Counted from the stretch's first letter, positions 1-9,881 are shown. The stretch: 64,000 nt of DNA from Hetaerina americana (GCA_022747635.1 JAKTNV010000007.1:11132497-11196496); one strand, 5' to 3'. Numbers and translations: made by a program. Notes: generated by a model from the sequence alone, not told the origin.

Positions 1-2
1 GC

Positions 3-233
3 ATAGCAACGAATGGAGAGTACTTTGAAGGGGACAAAATCGATGTGGATTACATTTTGCAAACTAAAGTTTTAATGGCCTCAGCGTATTTGTTGGACAT
101 ACCTCGTATGTATCCAGCAATACAAATTTTAAAAACGCCTGTTTTCAAAATTACAGTACGACAAAGATATTATAAATATTTTGAAATTTATGTCTCACAA
201 CATTTGCAATCCAAAAAATATGTCAACGGTTAA
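3..233 (+). pseudogene. C-terminal tail of a mariner-like transposase, cut by the window edge
   Basis: The frame opens at the first bases and begins IATNGEYFEGDKIDVD. Many mariner-family transposases end in a similar stretch (a CI-x-GxYFEGDKI type tail), so this is read as the last residues of an MLE whose body lies left of the window. The frame then runs on for about 55 codons that I do not recognise before a TAA at 231-233, so the original stop has probably been lost. The catalytic region is not visible and no inverted repeat was found downstream. The call rests on one short motif; chance resemblance is possible. Confidence 0.42.
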
Positions 234-562
234 GTTCGTCGAAGAACCGTTTTCATTTCATTGCTAGGCGCAAAATATATGGACTTACAAATGGCTCAAA
301 ATTTGCTCATTTCCGCTTACTTCAATTATGAAGGTAAAATATTTAGCCATGTGATGGGGGAAGTAGGAGATACAGCCAAAATCAATTAGAAATCGGAGAG
401 ACCAAGGTTTTAATTAAAAATAAATGAATCCGAGAGAATTACAGTCGCTTAGTAAAAAAGTGGGAGCCAATGCCTTGGAGCAGGACAAAACTCAAAGGCG
501 CTAATTGGATTTCATTCTTGATTATTCTAATTATTGAAATGTAATGAAATAATTGACTTTGT
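234..562. other. AT-rich spacer, nothing recognised
   Basis: No open frame of interest, tandem repeat or hairpin seen between the left-edge MLE scrap and the 3' end of the first PLE. Confidence 0.6.
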
Positions 563-587
563 AATTCCACACACTTTATTTAAAAAA

Positions 588-632
588 CACACGACCCAGG
601 TTTCGACGTTGAACGTCATCATCAGGTGGTCC
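588..632 (-). ncRNA. hammerhead-like ribozyme, PLE-1 copy (intact core)
   Basis: On the minus strand CTGATGA (625-619) is followed by one unpaired T, a stem GACGT/ACGTC with a 3-nt loop, then GAAA (604-601), a short stem III (AC paired with GU) and GTC as the predicted cleavage triplet. The flanks CCAC and GTGTG can pair as stem I. This is the order and core of a type I hammerhead. The one departure is the extra base between CTGATGA and stem II. Confidence 0.72.
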
Positions 633-650
633 TCATAGAAGCACGCTGGC

Positions 651-658
651 TATATATA
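651..658 (-). promoter_or_regulatory. TATA-like box upstream of the PLE-1 hammerhead
   Basis: TATATATA on the minus strand. A start about 30 bases downstream would fall at the 5' base of hammerhead stem I near 629. The inference rests on the same spacing at two other PLE 3' ends here, not on transcription data. Confidence 0.4.
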
Positions 659-758
659 CCTTCTGATCATAGGAGGGGGGGGTTGGTCAGAGAGGGAGGT
701 CGGAGGGGTAAAAAAGGTTACAATGTAGCTGGGAAGAAAAGAGAATTACATTTTTGAT

Positions 759-1664
759 TTAGAAGAGTGGTAGGTCTAGGAGTGGGGAGTGGGAGGGATA
801 CAAAATTTCGTTGGCAAGATCATCTTTCCAACGGACACATTTCAAAATTTCTAACTGCTCCAAAGCATCGAGCCTTTGACCTTTTTCTTCAAAATGAATA
901 ATTTTTGTCACAAAGTCACTTTTGTGATCACTTTCGATGAGGTGTTTTGCAAAGAGGGATGTTATGTTCTTATTTTTTACACATGTTTGGTGTTCTTTAA
1001 TCCTTTCTTTAAATTTCCGTCCTGTTTGTCCAATATACTTTGTGCTACAATCCGAGCACTTTAACTCATACACTCCACTCCTCTCGTTTTCGGGGACTTT
1101 GTCTTTAGTGTGAGAGATCAGGTTCTTAAGGCATGAACGACTGTAAAAGGCACATTTAATTTTTTCTTTAGGTAAACTTTTAATTACTTTTTGAGAAATA
1201 GTCCCAAGATATAGTATTCTCCGCCATTTGGCAGTGGGATCTTTTACATGTTCGGGGTTGTAAATGTGGCTTAAGGCTATTTTTGTAAGTTTATTCCGGT
1301 AAAGTTTATTTATTAGATCTTCTGAATACCCATTGTTTACTGCTAACGTTTTAATTACATTAAGTTCCTTATTTACATTGAATTTTGACATAGGGATAGC
1401 GGTCAAACGGTGGATCATTGCATGAAATGCCGAAAGCTTTTGGGTGAAGCAATGCCTTGAAGAGGAATTAATTAATTGGTCTGTATACATTTCTTTCCTA
1501 AAAATGGAATACTGTAACCCATCTTTGTCTTTAGAAATGGATAGGTCGAGGAAATTCAGGGAACCTTTTTCCTCTTTTTCACACGTGAATTGTACATTAG
1601 AATTGATAGAATTTAGATGTGCTAGAAACTGATCTAGTTGCCTGAGACAACAAATTTAATTAAG
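759..1664 (-). pseudogene. PLE protein: reverse-transcriptase C-terminus plus GIY-YIG endonuclease
   Basis: A methionine occurs at 1490, but the same frame is open back to about 1664 and reads LRQLDQFLAHL, then NFLDLSISKD and YSIFRKEMYTDQL. These match the conserved FLDL-x-I and FRK-x-x-T-D segments at the end of PLE reverse transcriptases, so M1490 is internal and not a true start. The endonuclease follows: GVYELKCSDC supplies the G-x-Y element, KYIGQTGRKFKERIKEH the Y-I-G and catalytic-arginine region, and an H-x-x-x-SDH stretch lies downstream. The CxxC-type cysteines typical of PLE nucleases are present. The open part is about 300 codons, against roughly 800 in a full PLE. It lacks the RT catalytic motifs and cannot act alone. 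The nuclease frame itself is unbroken, so the insertion is probably not very old. Confidence 0.85.
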
Positions 1665-2965
1665 ACGGCTTTAAAAACCATAAACGAATTATGCTTAATT
1701 CTAATACTAACAGGGGAGATGCTTGGTTTGTGATAAATAGCCCCAGTGTCCATCCAAATGCAAAGTAAACAAGCTTATTTGAAATCTGATTCCCCGGAAT
1801 AGGCAGTAAGTAAACATCCTCCTCAATCAATAACCGAGCGAATTCAATGCCATTTTGGCGGATTGGGAAAATTAATTAAATTACCGACACCTAGGCAGTA
1901 GGTTTGCCCTCGGCAGTGAGGATGACTCGCGTCGGTCCGAACCGTTCCTGTGCAAAATGATCAATGCATGCAATTAGTGTGATCATGAACCAATGGACTA
2001 ACGGCCGTAATATGTCATCGGCCATTCCGATTTGAACGCCCGAGGACTTTCCTCGCTTGAGCTGAAGAGGTGTTCACCAGCCTCCCTGCATTTCAAATAT
2101 CTTGTAAATAATTTTACACCCTAATGATAACGATTTGTGACTCAGCAATGAAGTATGACACGCCTTCGCCAAAAACATGTCATCAAATATTTCAGAGAAA
2201 ATAATCAAAATGACTCCAATTGAGATAAACACGGCCATATAAATGAGAAATCAAACTTATTTGAACTTAGTTGCCAAGTGATGAAACCCAAAATATTTAG
2301 ACTAGATGTTCTCTCATTAAGAAACAATAATTTCAATTCGACATATTTTAAAGTGTAGAGCCCGTCCGTCAGTAGTTCCAAAAATATGATGAGAATTATA
2401 ATGATAACATGATTTTATTTTTTGAACGTATGAACGAGTAGAAGGAAGAAGGTGTTTGAGAAAATGTATTTCTGTTCAAGAAAGTAATACCTTCTTATAC
2501 ACAAACCCTCCTGTAGAAAATAAAAATGCCTTGTGAATCAACTGAAAATTTAAAATTTGCTCTCATCAATTTTACATTCTTTTTTGCTTTTGTGTATATT
2601 TATGAATAGGTTAAACAGGGCCTCACTGGAAAATAAGTGACATGATTTGTTCCCGCCGACGAAGACTGCTTGATTAGGGCCATTTGTGACGGGAATGTCG
2701 GCGGGAGGACTTGGAAAAGCAACGCGACCCGCGCCCGTTTCCTGCGGGTCGGTGCAATGAACGGATCGCTGCTAGACTTGACCCCAACACGAAGGTCGCA
2801 ACACGAATTCACGATGCCATGCTCCATGGGGCAATCATTTGCGATAAAGTTGATTTTATGCCTGGAAAATCCGGTCGGTAAGATAAAGAGAAGTCCAATA
2901 TATAGCAGTATTTCGCTGGCGCAAGAGGCTCCGTGCGGCATAGAATATGTTGACAATGAGGAACG
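1665..2965. other. unannotated AT-rich DNA
   Basis: No recognisable gene. Overlapping frames of 118 codons (minus, 2600-2956) and 140 codons (plus, 2670-3092) lie in a short GC-richer patch. They show no motif I know, and each looks like the shadow of the other. Confidence 0.55.
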
Positions 2966-3165
2966 TCATATCAAAGTTGTTACGAGTATTTTCTTAATAT
3001 CCTTACTCGACGTCCCTGTCATCAACTCCCTCCTCCCAATGAAAGCCTCTTTGCCTAGCGCAATTTTTCTCCTTACGTCCCTACTACTTTGACCGTGTTG
3101 GTCAAAAACACTTCCGAGATACGTTAACTGTTCTACCTGCTCTAGTTTTCGTCCTCCTATTTTAA
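2966..3165 (-). pseudogene. non-LTR retrotransposon reverse-transcriptase fragment
   Basis: The minus strand reads IKIGGRKLEQVEQLTYLGS, then SSRDVRRKIALGKEAF and RRELMTGTSSKD. This is the conserved segment just after the RT catalytic core in many arthropod LINE proteins (x-EQV-x-x-F-x-YLG, then a basic helix). Only about 65 codons remain. A stop follows at the 3' side, and a (TA)n tract plus SINE replace the upstream part. It is a relic with no catalytic motif. Confidence 0.8.
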
Positions 3166-3172
3166 TATATAA

Positions 3173-3226
<54 letters not shown>
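3164..3226. repeat. (TA)n microsatellite
   Basis: Nearly pure TA dinucleotides, with a few AAATA interruptions at the left end. It separates the LINE fragment from the SINE. Confidence 0.95.
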
Positions 3227-3229
<3 letters not shown>

Positions 3230-3233
3230 TGTG

Positions 3234-3480
3234 TGGGTCGCGGTAGTCCAGTGGGTAGAGCGTCGGACTGGTGACCGGGGGGTCTGGGGTTCCGGGCAAG
3301 GCACTCTGGCCACCTGCAGCTCCACCCAAGCTAAAGTGATTTTTCGGGTACCAGGTCTTCCTGGGAAACCATAACCGGCACAGGGAAAGGAACTGGCCCC
3401 CCTACCCTGATGTGTGAATTTTCACATGCCGTATAGGGCTTAGTACTGGGTTAACTCTATCACCTACTAAACCTACTAAA
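3234..3480 (+). mobile_element. tRNA-derived SINE (SINE-1)
   Basis: The head is tRNA-like: TAGTCCAGTGGG at 3244-3255 resembles the RNA polymerase III A box, and GGGGTTCCGGGC around 3286-3297 sits where a B box belongs. A unique body of about 170 bp follows and ends in short CCTACTAAA repeats running into TA. A second, diverged and inverted copy of its 3' part lies at 3581-3674. No target-site duplication can be read because both borders are TA-rich. It is more likely a SINE than a functional tRNA because no acceptor-stem pairing is visible. Confidence 0.65.
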
Positions 3481-3539
3481 TATATATATATATATAATTT
3501 CAACTAAACCGACCTTCGGGTTGATTACTGTGTAAATAG

Positions 3540-3589
<50 letters not shown>

Positions 3590-3674
3590 ATGTATAAACC
3601 ATTAACACAGTAACCAACCTAAAGGCCTGTTTGGTATGCGGTAGGTGATAGTAGAGTTCACCATAAATAAGCCT
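3436..3674. repeat. imperfect inverted repeat centred on a (TA)n tract
   Basis: The SINE-1 tail (3436-3540) reappears reverse-complemented at 3581-3674. The shared blocks are ACTCTATCACCTAC-like, then GGTTGATTACTGTG versus GGTTGGTTACTGTG. The centre is about 40 bp of TA at 3541-3580. The arms are clearly diverged, so this is older than the other palindromes in the window. Confidence 0.7.
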
Positions 3675-4384
3675 TTTTAAATTAAGTTACTTGAATAGTG
3701 CGTTTGCCAATGGAAATGGAATGAAATAAAGAAAGACATTGAGGTTTGAATTATAACAGAAACACTAAACGTAGATATGGCAACCCGTTGAAAAGGTTCA
3801 TATGTTAAATGCATCCCATCTATAGAGACTGGACGCTGAAAAGTAGTTCCTCTTCAGAATAAGTAAACCACTAGCTTGCTAAATTAGGCCCTTTAATCAG
3901 CCATATTTGTATTTAACACTAGACCAATATCCTCTTGTTCGCAGGAACCCTAACGGACCGGCATTTGCCCCGATCAAGGAATGCACTCTATAGGACTAAT
4001 AGCTTAAATTGTTTGAGGCCCTCACAGAACAATCCAAGCTTCCGTTTTCATATTTAAATATCATCAATAATGAAGTAATTATTTCACAAATAAAGAAGTG
4101 ACTTTTAACCAATATTTGAATTTTTAGCCTTTTATCATTATTAATTAATTTGTGAATCAAATCAAGATGACCAAACTACGTTTAATTTTTGCACTTGCTT
4201 AAATTATCGTGTTAATAATCGAAAATAATATTGTAGTGAAAATTTTCCTTTTACCAGAATAAGTATCAAATGAGAAATTTTAAATACAGTATAGGTTTTC
4301 AGATTAGAGCTCTCAAAATCTGTATTCCTGTACATAAGAACTGACAATACATTGATAACTTAATCAGTGTCTTCATCAAATTTA
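3675..4384. other. AT-rich spacer, nothing recognised
   Basis: No repeat or coding signal seen. The TA at 4383-4384 is the left target dinucleotide of the next element. Confidence 0.6.
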
Positions 4385-4417
4385 CGAGGGTCATCCGGAA
4401 AGTAGTACCCGTTCGTG
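4385..4417 (+). repeat. left terminal inverted repeat of MLE-2
   Basis: It begins CGAGGGTCATCCGGAAAG and ends GTTCGTG. It matches the right repeat at all 33 positions and is preceded by TA at 4383-4384. Confidence 0.95.
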
Positions 4418-4536
4418 CCGCATGAAGTGCTGACGACGCGAGTAGCCGCTGGACGAGGTCAGATAGCTTCCGTGGCTTGTCTGCCTTCTCTGAGCCAAGT
4501 TGCGTGACGCTAGCATTGCCTGTGTTGTTTCTGTGA

Positions 4537-5038
4537 TTGTTTACAATGTTTAAAAAAATTGAGAACGCCGCCAGTTGTGAAGTGAGGGCAGTGATTAAAT
4601 TCCTCAATGCAAGAAACGTTCGCCCATGTGATATTCATCGCCAATTAAAGGAGGTGTATGGAGACAATGTAATGGACGAGTCGTCTGTTCGGCGGTGGTG
4701 TCGCAACTTCAACATGGGGAGGGGGAACACACACGACGATGAGCGTTCGGGTAGACCGTCTGTCATTACAGACCAACTGGTGAGCTCAGTTGACGAATTC
4801 GTGAGGAACGATCGGCGCGTCACAATTGATGACATCTGTGAGCATTTTCCCAATGTTTCTCGAACAATTGTTCATGAAATTGTTAAACACCATCTGCATT
4901 ATGCAAAAATTTGTGCAAGATGGGTCCCTCGCGTATCTCAATGAGCTGGCGGCGAAGGACTATGCAGCAGGAATACAGAAACTTGTCACACGTTATGACA
5001 AATGCCTTAATTTGCTTGGAGATTATGTTGAGAAGTAG
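4537..5038 (+). pseudogene. mariner transposase with catalytic domain deleted
   Basis: The frame from M4537 to the stop at 4944 (135 codons) holds the two N-terminal helix-turn-helix regions that bind the inverted repeats. Landmarks are ESSVRRWCRNF, DDERSGRPS, RRVTIDDICEHFPNVS and the linker HYAKICARWVPR. In intact relatives this linker is followed by the DDD nuclease. Here it joins directly, out of frame, to ELAAKDYAAGIQKLV, RYDKCLNL and GDYVEK, the normal C-terminus, which ends at 5036-5038. The deletion junction is near 4930-4945. The short product could bind the repeats without catalysing transposition, so it might act as a repressor; that is speculation. Confidence 0.9.
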
Positions 5039-5104
5039 TTTAAAGTATCCTCTTTCAAATAAAATTTTTTATGTTTGTTAATATTTACTTTTGTGTCTTT
5101 ATTT

Positions 5105-5137
5105 CACGAACGGGTACTACTTTCCGGATGACCCTCG
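5105..5137 (-). repeat. right terminal inverted repeat of MLE-2
   Basis: Exact reverse complement of the left repeat, followed by TA at 5138-5139. Confidence 0.95.
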
Positions 5138-6334
5138 TACTAATGTTATGGGAATGTGTATATTTTTCATATTTAAGAAACCGCAGGAATCGAACAAAGG
5201 TTGGTTTTGATCGGTGTTGGCAGTGCTTGACCCGAACTAAGTTCTACGGTGTGTGAAATTAACGAGTATACGGTAGAGGGGGCCCAAGGCTTATTTTTTT
5301 CTCTGACACCTGTGGTTTCCCACGAAGTTTGGTGTCCAGAAAACCTCACCACTCGGATTTTGGATGTCGCTGTCCAAAGGCATTACCCGCCATTTGAGCT
5401 ACGGGCAATATACACTCAGTAGAAAATCAGTTTACCCTTACATCTTAGACGCAATAAATGAACTTCAACAAAGTTGAGGCTGAAACTATTGAGATCTTAG
5501 ACGCAACTCATCATTTTGAGATTAGATAATCAATCAACTATAACATTGAATAATTTGAACCACTCGGGAAATGTAATGGATAAATTGCTAATGTAAAGTT
5601 CGATATTTACGGAATTTTCTTTAAAGCCAGTATCAACAACAAGGTTTAAATACTCTCTTTAGTCATGAAATTTACATTTAAACATGCAAACAATTGGCGA
5701 TAAAATGAGAACTCAAATGGTATAACGAAAATACAATTCAAACAAAGAGGTAAATTCCTAGTGAAAGTTCTGATTTAAAAAACCTAATATATCGGATACC
5801 TGGTGGATTTGCGAAACTAAATATCGTGATGCAAGGTATGGTAATGAGATCAAAGAAGTAATATGTACTAAATGTGTTAATATTTTACTCTCTCAGTATA
5901 ATTGGGGTGATTTGACTTTGAACTCGGAACCAGGGTCACTCTATGAGGCTACTACTATGAATATAATGCAGGATATAGAGGAGTATGTTAACGTGAAAAG
6001 AAATTCAGCTAAACTAGCTAGTCTTCTTTTTGCGGTGTACTCCCATCATTTCTTTCTATGCAGAATGCTCAGTTGCATCGCATAATTGTTCATTCAGCTT
6101 AAAAAAAGGATCACAGCGCGTAGTAAATTATTCGGTGGAATATTTAGGATTCGTATAGTACTATTGGAGGCAAGATAAGTGTGACAATGTGCGCGATATT
6201 CTTGCTGTGACATACCTAATGGATCTAATCACCAGAAGAGAGACAGAGTATTAAAGTATCATCCTGCTATCGACTCAGGATTTTGGGGAACAGCATCTGG
6301 GACACAGCACACCCTCTAGCACGCAAGATCTTAA
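5138..6334. other. AT-rich spacer with weak tRNA-like patch
   Basis: No gene recognised. Around 5268-5410 the minus strand has a GTAGCTCAAATGG stretch resembling a pol III A box, but no convincing B box follows, so no SINE is called. Confidence 0.5.
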
Positions 6335-6385
6335 ATGATCAGCATCTTACTGTATAGTATCCGCCGTCACTTTGTGGAAACGATT

Positions 6386-6455
6386 CATAATGAATAAGAA
6401 ATACTTGGTTTTTCCACACAAACTTTATTTTTACGACCGGGTTTCGACGAGGATC
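6386..6455 (-). repeat. left inverted arm of PLE-2
   Basis: Reverse complement of 6776-6845 with one mismatch near the outer end. It contains the 3' half of the hammerhead (GAAA and GTC), but identity stops just before the CTGATGA position, where the sequence is TCACCATTA-like. This copy therefore lacks a working core. Confidence 0.88.
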
Positions 6456-6730
6456 TCACCATTATTTATTACAATTAATTATACACCTTCAGATCTCCTC
6501 TCCTCGACCTTTCACTCCCACATCAACCGTTTCCCTCCAACAGCCCCGAGAACAAGGGGGACCCCCCCCCCCCCGTTCTCCTTCCTCTTTCTACCTGCCT
6601 GCCCAAAGGACTAACCGTCCCCACCCACTCTCCGACCAAATTACACCCCGTAATCCCTCCCCCCCCTAGCCATACTGACCAATAACTCTGTCCCTTACTC
6701 CTTCACCTCATATTTTCAGCATTGCAAGGG

Positions 6731-6740
6731 TATATATATG
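6731..6740 (+). promoter_or_regulatory. TATA-like run upstream of PLE-2 hammerhead
   Basis: TATATATATG begins 30 bases before the first base of stem I (6761), the usual distance from TATA box to transcription start. Confidence 0.4.
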
Positions 6741-6760
6741 TGTGTATATTTCTGAAATAA

Positions 6761-6800
6761 TTACCTGATGATGACGATCCTCGTCGAAACCCGGTCGTAA
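6761..6800 (+). ncRNA. hammerhead-like ribozyme, PLE-2 right end (intact core)
   Basis: TTAC, then CTGATGA (6765-6771), one extra T, stem GACGA/TCGTC with loop TCC, GAAA (6787-6790 region), AC...GGT stem III, cleavage triplet GTC at 6794-6796 and GTAA. The outer TTAC and GTAA are complementary and form stem I. Stem II differs from PLE-1 by a compensated pair. Confidence 0.75.
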
Positions 6801-6845
6801 AAATAAAGTTTGTGTGGAAAAACCAAGTATTTCTTATTCATCATG
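6776..6845 (+). repeat. right inverted arm of PLE-2
   Basis: Partner of 6386-6455. It ends at the right copy of the 14-bp direct repeat. Confidence 0.88.
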
Positions 6846-6856
6846 ATCAGCATCTT

Positions 6857-8955
6857 CTAAATCATCGATTACTATACGTTTATTGCTTCTCTTCTGCTTC
6901 ATCATCATTTTAAGAATTATCGTCACTAGCCTACGGGTTATACTGTAGCCATAGGTTAATGAATAATATATGAATAAATTTCTTTGGTTTTTATTTGAAA
7001 TGCCTTCGAATAAGTTCCCTAGGAAGAGCCAGGAATTCTCATCATTTGAATTTTACTTTATGTTTCAAGAAAGACTTAAATACAGGTAGTTGGTCTTTTT
7101 AAATGTTTTTTTTTTTCGGTCACATTTTAGCAATATTTTTTTTCTACGTGTGGACGTAGAGCAAGAATTTGAGGCGCCTCTCCGATGTAACGTTTTCCTG
7201 TAAATACCATTTTAGCGCCATGCTCCTAGGTGTCCAACATCTAATATCTTCCTCCACTAATTATGCCCAAAATCATAACAAGGAACCTTTGCTCAGATTC
7301 TCTGGCGCGCATCGAAGGAATTTCTGCTCCAAAAGACCCAACTTGAGATTCTTTCTCCTCAAAGACCTCGGATCCCTTTTCAGATCACAAGCACTGCTAA
7401 ATTAACACGCCATATTTTCCCGCTTGGAAATGATGAACTGTGCCCCACTCCATTCCCTGGAGTAGTGAGTGCCGACTCCGAGTGGCGTAGAATTCCAGGA
7501 AGCCACAGCAGACGCAACAATTTCAATCCTCCTCCCCACCCCCCACCCCCCCGACCGACACTGGTGTTAATAATTCCTCCGCGTGTAAATTCCGAGGATG
7601 GATTTAATGAAGCCCCGCAGGTTGGATGCTGACGAGAGGCGAGCGGTGTTTCGTCGGGAGGGGCGAAGGAGACGGGGGGTGAGGGGCGGGGGGGGTCAAG
7701 AACTTTCCTTTTTCACAGAGCGAGGGCCTTCATCCCTCCCCTCCCCTGATGTACGGGGACGCTCACTGAGTGAGAGGGGGGGGGATGAGCCATGAACCTC
7801 GTCGGGGGGTATCAAAGAGTCGCAGACTGCGACCTCACGTGCCTGCCCCCGATTCGTGTTGAGGCTCTGAGAGTGATATATGCATCAAGCGAGAGGAGAG
7901 GAGGGGAAAGGGATTGGGAGGGTGGATGTAAGGATTGGTGGGTGAGTGATGCGAGGGGATTTGCAGAGGAGGAAACGGCTGAGGAGCGGGCGGGAAGGGA
8001 AGGGAAGTGAAGTTTGCTGTTGGGAAAGAGGCGAAGGCAGAACCGAGGAGAGACAATGTGAAGAGGAGAAGGATAGAGGGAGAGAGAGAGGAGGAAATGG
8101 CGGAAGAAAGGTCAACTCTTGGCATCCTGGGACCGGAGCCCGGAAACGATCTCCGTTTCAAAGCCTCAAGGGTTCGCGCAAATAGATGTCTCCTTAATGA
8201 CGGCAACTTCGAAATAAATGCGAGGATAATTCTTTCCACTCCAGGGACCACCGAGCCCTCTCTCTTCCAAGAAGGTACGAGCAAGGCTTGCTTTGAAGAA
8301 GAGGGGGGGAGGAGACTGAAATAGGGGTGGGGGATTTCTCGTGACCACGTACGTCATCACAGCGTCATGGTTATAGGTCGGACTTAACAGAAGAACATAC
8401 TTCGCAGTATTTCCTCTCCGATGCTATAATGCGATATTTTCAAATAGTAAAAGGTACACCACCTCATTCTTAGGAGTGGTTCTCATTGTTCATTAAAACC
8501 TTGGACTCTATAATCCATATTCCTGGACTCCGTTGTTCAATAAATAATACCGTTGAATTGACGTCTTCATAAAAGAAAAATATTTTTTTTAAATAAAGAT
8601 AAGCGCATGCACGCGTGAAGTCACTTTTGATTCGAAATTTGTTGAAAAATTCATTTAAAAATTTATTATTGTAAATCAATTTTTATTACGATTAATGAAT
8701 ACCTTTAGGATTGAGGCAGCATACAAGTACACTTGTATAATAAAGTTGGTCCAAGAGGAATACGATAGCTTACGATGTTAAGTAATTCCAACATGAAATA
8801 TTTAGTCATGAAAAAGCTATCCAAATTTATAATAAGACCCACAGATTTAAAAATACCATCATAGTTAGTCCTAAAACCTTGGACCACTGCTTCGATTCGG
8901 AAATGATTATTTAAATTACAAATGAAATGAATGTACTAATGACTTTATTAATATA

Positions 8956-8956
<1 letters not shown>
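6857..8956. other. unannotated, with a purine-rich GC-high block
   Basis: About 7560-8330 is strongly purine-rich on the plus strand (GGGG, GAGAGG and GAAG runs). It yields several overlapping frames of 65-149 codons on both strands, none with a recognisable motif; low composition complexity explains the absence of stops. The rest is ordinary AT-rich DNA. Confidence 0.5.
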
Positions 8957-8991
<35 letters not shown>

Positions 8992-8992
8992 C

Positions 8993-9053
<61 letters not shown>

Positions 9054-9060
9054 TATATAA
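8957..9060. repeat. (GT)n-(TA)n compound microsatellite
   Basis: About 14 bp of GT followed by about 90 bp of TA, interrupted once by ACG. Confidence 0.95.
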
Positions 9061-9263
9061 AATATGTTTACGGGAAGGGAAGGGATATGTATATAAATAA
9101 CTTGTGTGAAAGTCTCACGGATGTGAATAATAATATACTCCAAGATAGCAATAGCTAACAAAAACAAATCACATGAAAGAAAAACACGTATTCCGAATTT
9201 TCTGTAGCCATGCCACCTTTCTCAATGTAAAACCGCCCCCGATGTAAAACCTGTCCTCTTATT

Positions 9264-9596
9264 ATGCCTACCTCCCTATCCCTACATCCCCTCATTGCCC
9301 CCTACCTCGTTCCCTCTCCAAATTGCCTCTCCAAAAATTTTCTTTATCTTTTATCATGCAAACATTGCACTTCCTTTTACATAGGCGAATGCATTACCCC
9401 CTTATCCATCCGAATGAATAATCACCGGTATTCCGGCAATTCTGCCTCACTCTCTTCTCTTCCTATCCCTTCACACGCCAATTCCCACAACCTTTCATCC
9501 GACCAGTGTTTTGCTTTCAGCATCCTAGAATCCCTACCTGATTCAGCCACCAATATAGAAGTGAGAACTCGTGAATCCGCCTACATACTATATTAG
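9264..9596 (+). pseudogene. PLE GIY-YIG endonuclease remnant
   Basis: This is a 110-codon frame reading FLYLLSCKHCTSFYIGECIT, then RMNNHR, SHANSHN and RTRESAYIL. It aligns by eye with the PLE nuclease pattern of Y-x-L, the paired cysteines, YIGE, an R-x-x-NHR catalytic segment, H-x-x-SH and a terminal R-x-x-E-x-x-x-I. The first third has no match and probably reads decayed upstream sequence, so the listed methionine is not a true start. The catalytic arginine region is present, but the RT that would use this nuclease is gone. Confidence 0.75.
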
Positions 9597-9720
9597 CTTT
9601 CCGTTCTTTCAAAATTCCCACCCTAAACCGCCATCTTTAATTTCCCTCCCAGCATTCCCTCCACACCTCCCCTCCCCGCCCATACCTCTTTCCCCTCTCC
9701 AAAGCAACAGCATATTTTCA

Positions 9721-9765
9721 GTCTCTCTTGAAGAAGGCCTCTGAGAGGGCCGAAAGCTCGAACAA
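9721..9765 (+). ncRNA. hammerhead-like motif, PLE-3 copy (core C changed to T)
   Basis: TTGAAGA replaces CTGAAGA. Stem II is GGCC/GGCC, then GAAA (9752-9755) and GCTC. Stem III here is A-G paired with C-T, a compensated change from the A-C/G-T of other copies. Losing the invariant first C should abolish cleavage. Confidence 0.6.
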
Positions 9766-9833
9766 ATTACCGTGTGAGTGTCCTTTTAAATGTTGCTATT
9801 CTATTCTATTTGTGTTATATTGTGTCAGCCCAT

Positions 9834-9840
<7 letters not shown>

Positions 9841-9881
<41 letters not shown>
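9841..9881. repeat. (TA)n-(CA)n microsatellite
   Basis: About 28 bp of TA and then about 14 bp of CA. Confidence 0.93.

Larger units (their letters stand above)
563..1664 (-). mobile_element. Penelope-like retroelement, 5'-truncated (PLE-1)
   Basis: The minus strand carries, in order, the end of a PLE reverse transcriptase, a GIY-YIG endonuclease, a pyrimidine-rich 3' untranslated stretch, a TATA-like box (651-658), a hammerhead-like motif (588-632) and an AATAAA-containing end near 563. The 3' end resembles the unit at 6.3-6.8 kb: both have an AAATAAAG block followed by GTGTGGAA just after the ribozyme, so they belong to one family. In-frame stops begin around 1660, where the 5' truncation is placed. 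No target-site duplication was evident. PLEs move by reverse transcription using an RT related to telomerase plus, in most animal forms, a GIY-YIG nuclease. Confidence 0.85.
4385..5137 (+). mobile_element. internally deleted mariner-like DNA transposon (MLE-2)
   Basis: It is a 753-bp element bounded by identical 33-bp terminal inverted repeats (4385-4417 and 5105-5137) and flanked on both sides by TA, the target duplication of Tc1/mariner elements. It carries a 5' leader, the DNA-binding half of a transposase, the last residues of the same protein, and an AATAAA at 5058-5063. A complete mariner is about 1.3 kb, so roughly 500-600 bp including the DDD catalytic core are missing. Perfect repeats plus an otherwise clean sequence suggest recent movement driven in trans by a full-length relative. 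Confidence 0.93.
6335..6856 (+). mobile_element. short PLE-derived unit with outward-facing identical ends (PLE-2)
   Basis: A 14-bp direct repeat, ATGATCAGCATCTT, lies at 6335-6348 and 6843-6856 and looks like a target-site duplication. Between the copies are inverted arms (6386-6455 and 6776-6845) that differ at about one base in 70. Each arm is the region downstream of the hammerhead stem II plus the AAATAAAG-GTGTGG 3' end seen in PLE-1. The interior is pyrimidine-rich and non-coding, with a C run near 6561-6573 and a TATA-like run at 6731-6740. About 37 bp separate the left direct repeat from the left arm. No protein is encoded, so mobility would need enzymes from a full PLE. Confidence 0.72.
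9195..9800 (+). mobile_element. Penelope-like retroelement 3' fragment (PLE-3)
   Basis: It holds a GIY-YIG nuclease frame, a C-rich 3' untranslated stretch (9600-9710), a decayed hammerhead-like motif (9721-9765) and the block GTGTGAGTGTCC that recurs after the motif at 21.24 and 61.20 kb. The reverse transcriptase is absent, so the copy is 5'-truncated. The protein differs clearly from PLE-1, so at least two PLE lineages are present. Confidence 0.78.

Noticed and set aside
2600..3092. Overlapping 118- and 140-codon frames on opposite strands
   Set aside because: No motif, no homology recognised, and each is the shadow of the other in a GC-richer patch.
5268..5410. tRNA-like A box on the minus strand
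   Set aside because: No matching B box at the right distance and no cloverleaf.
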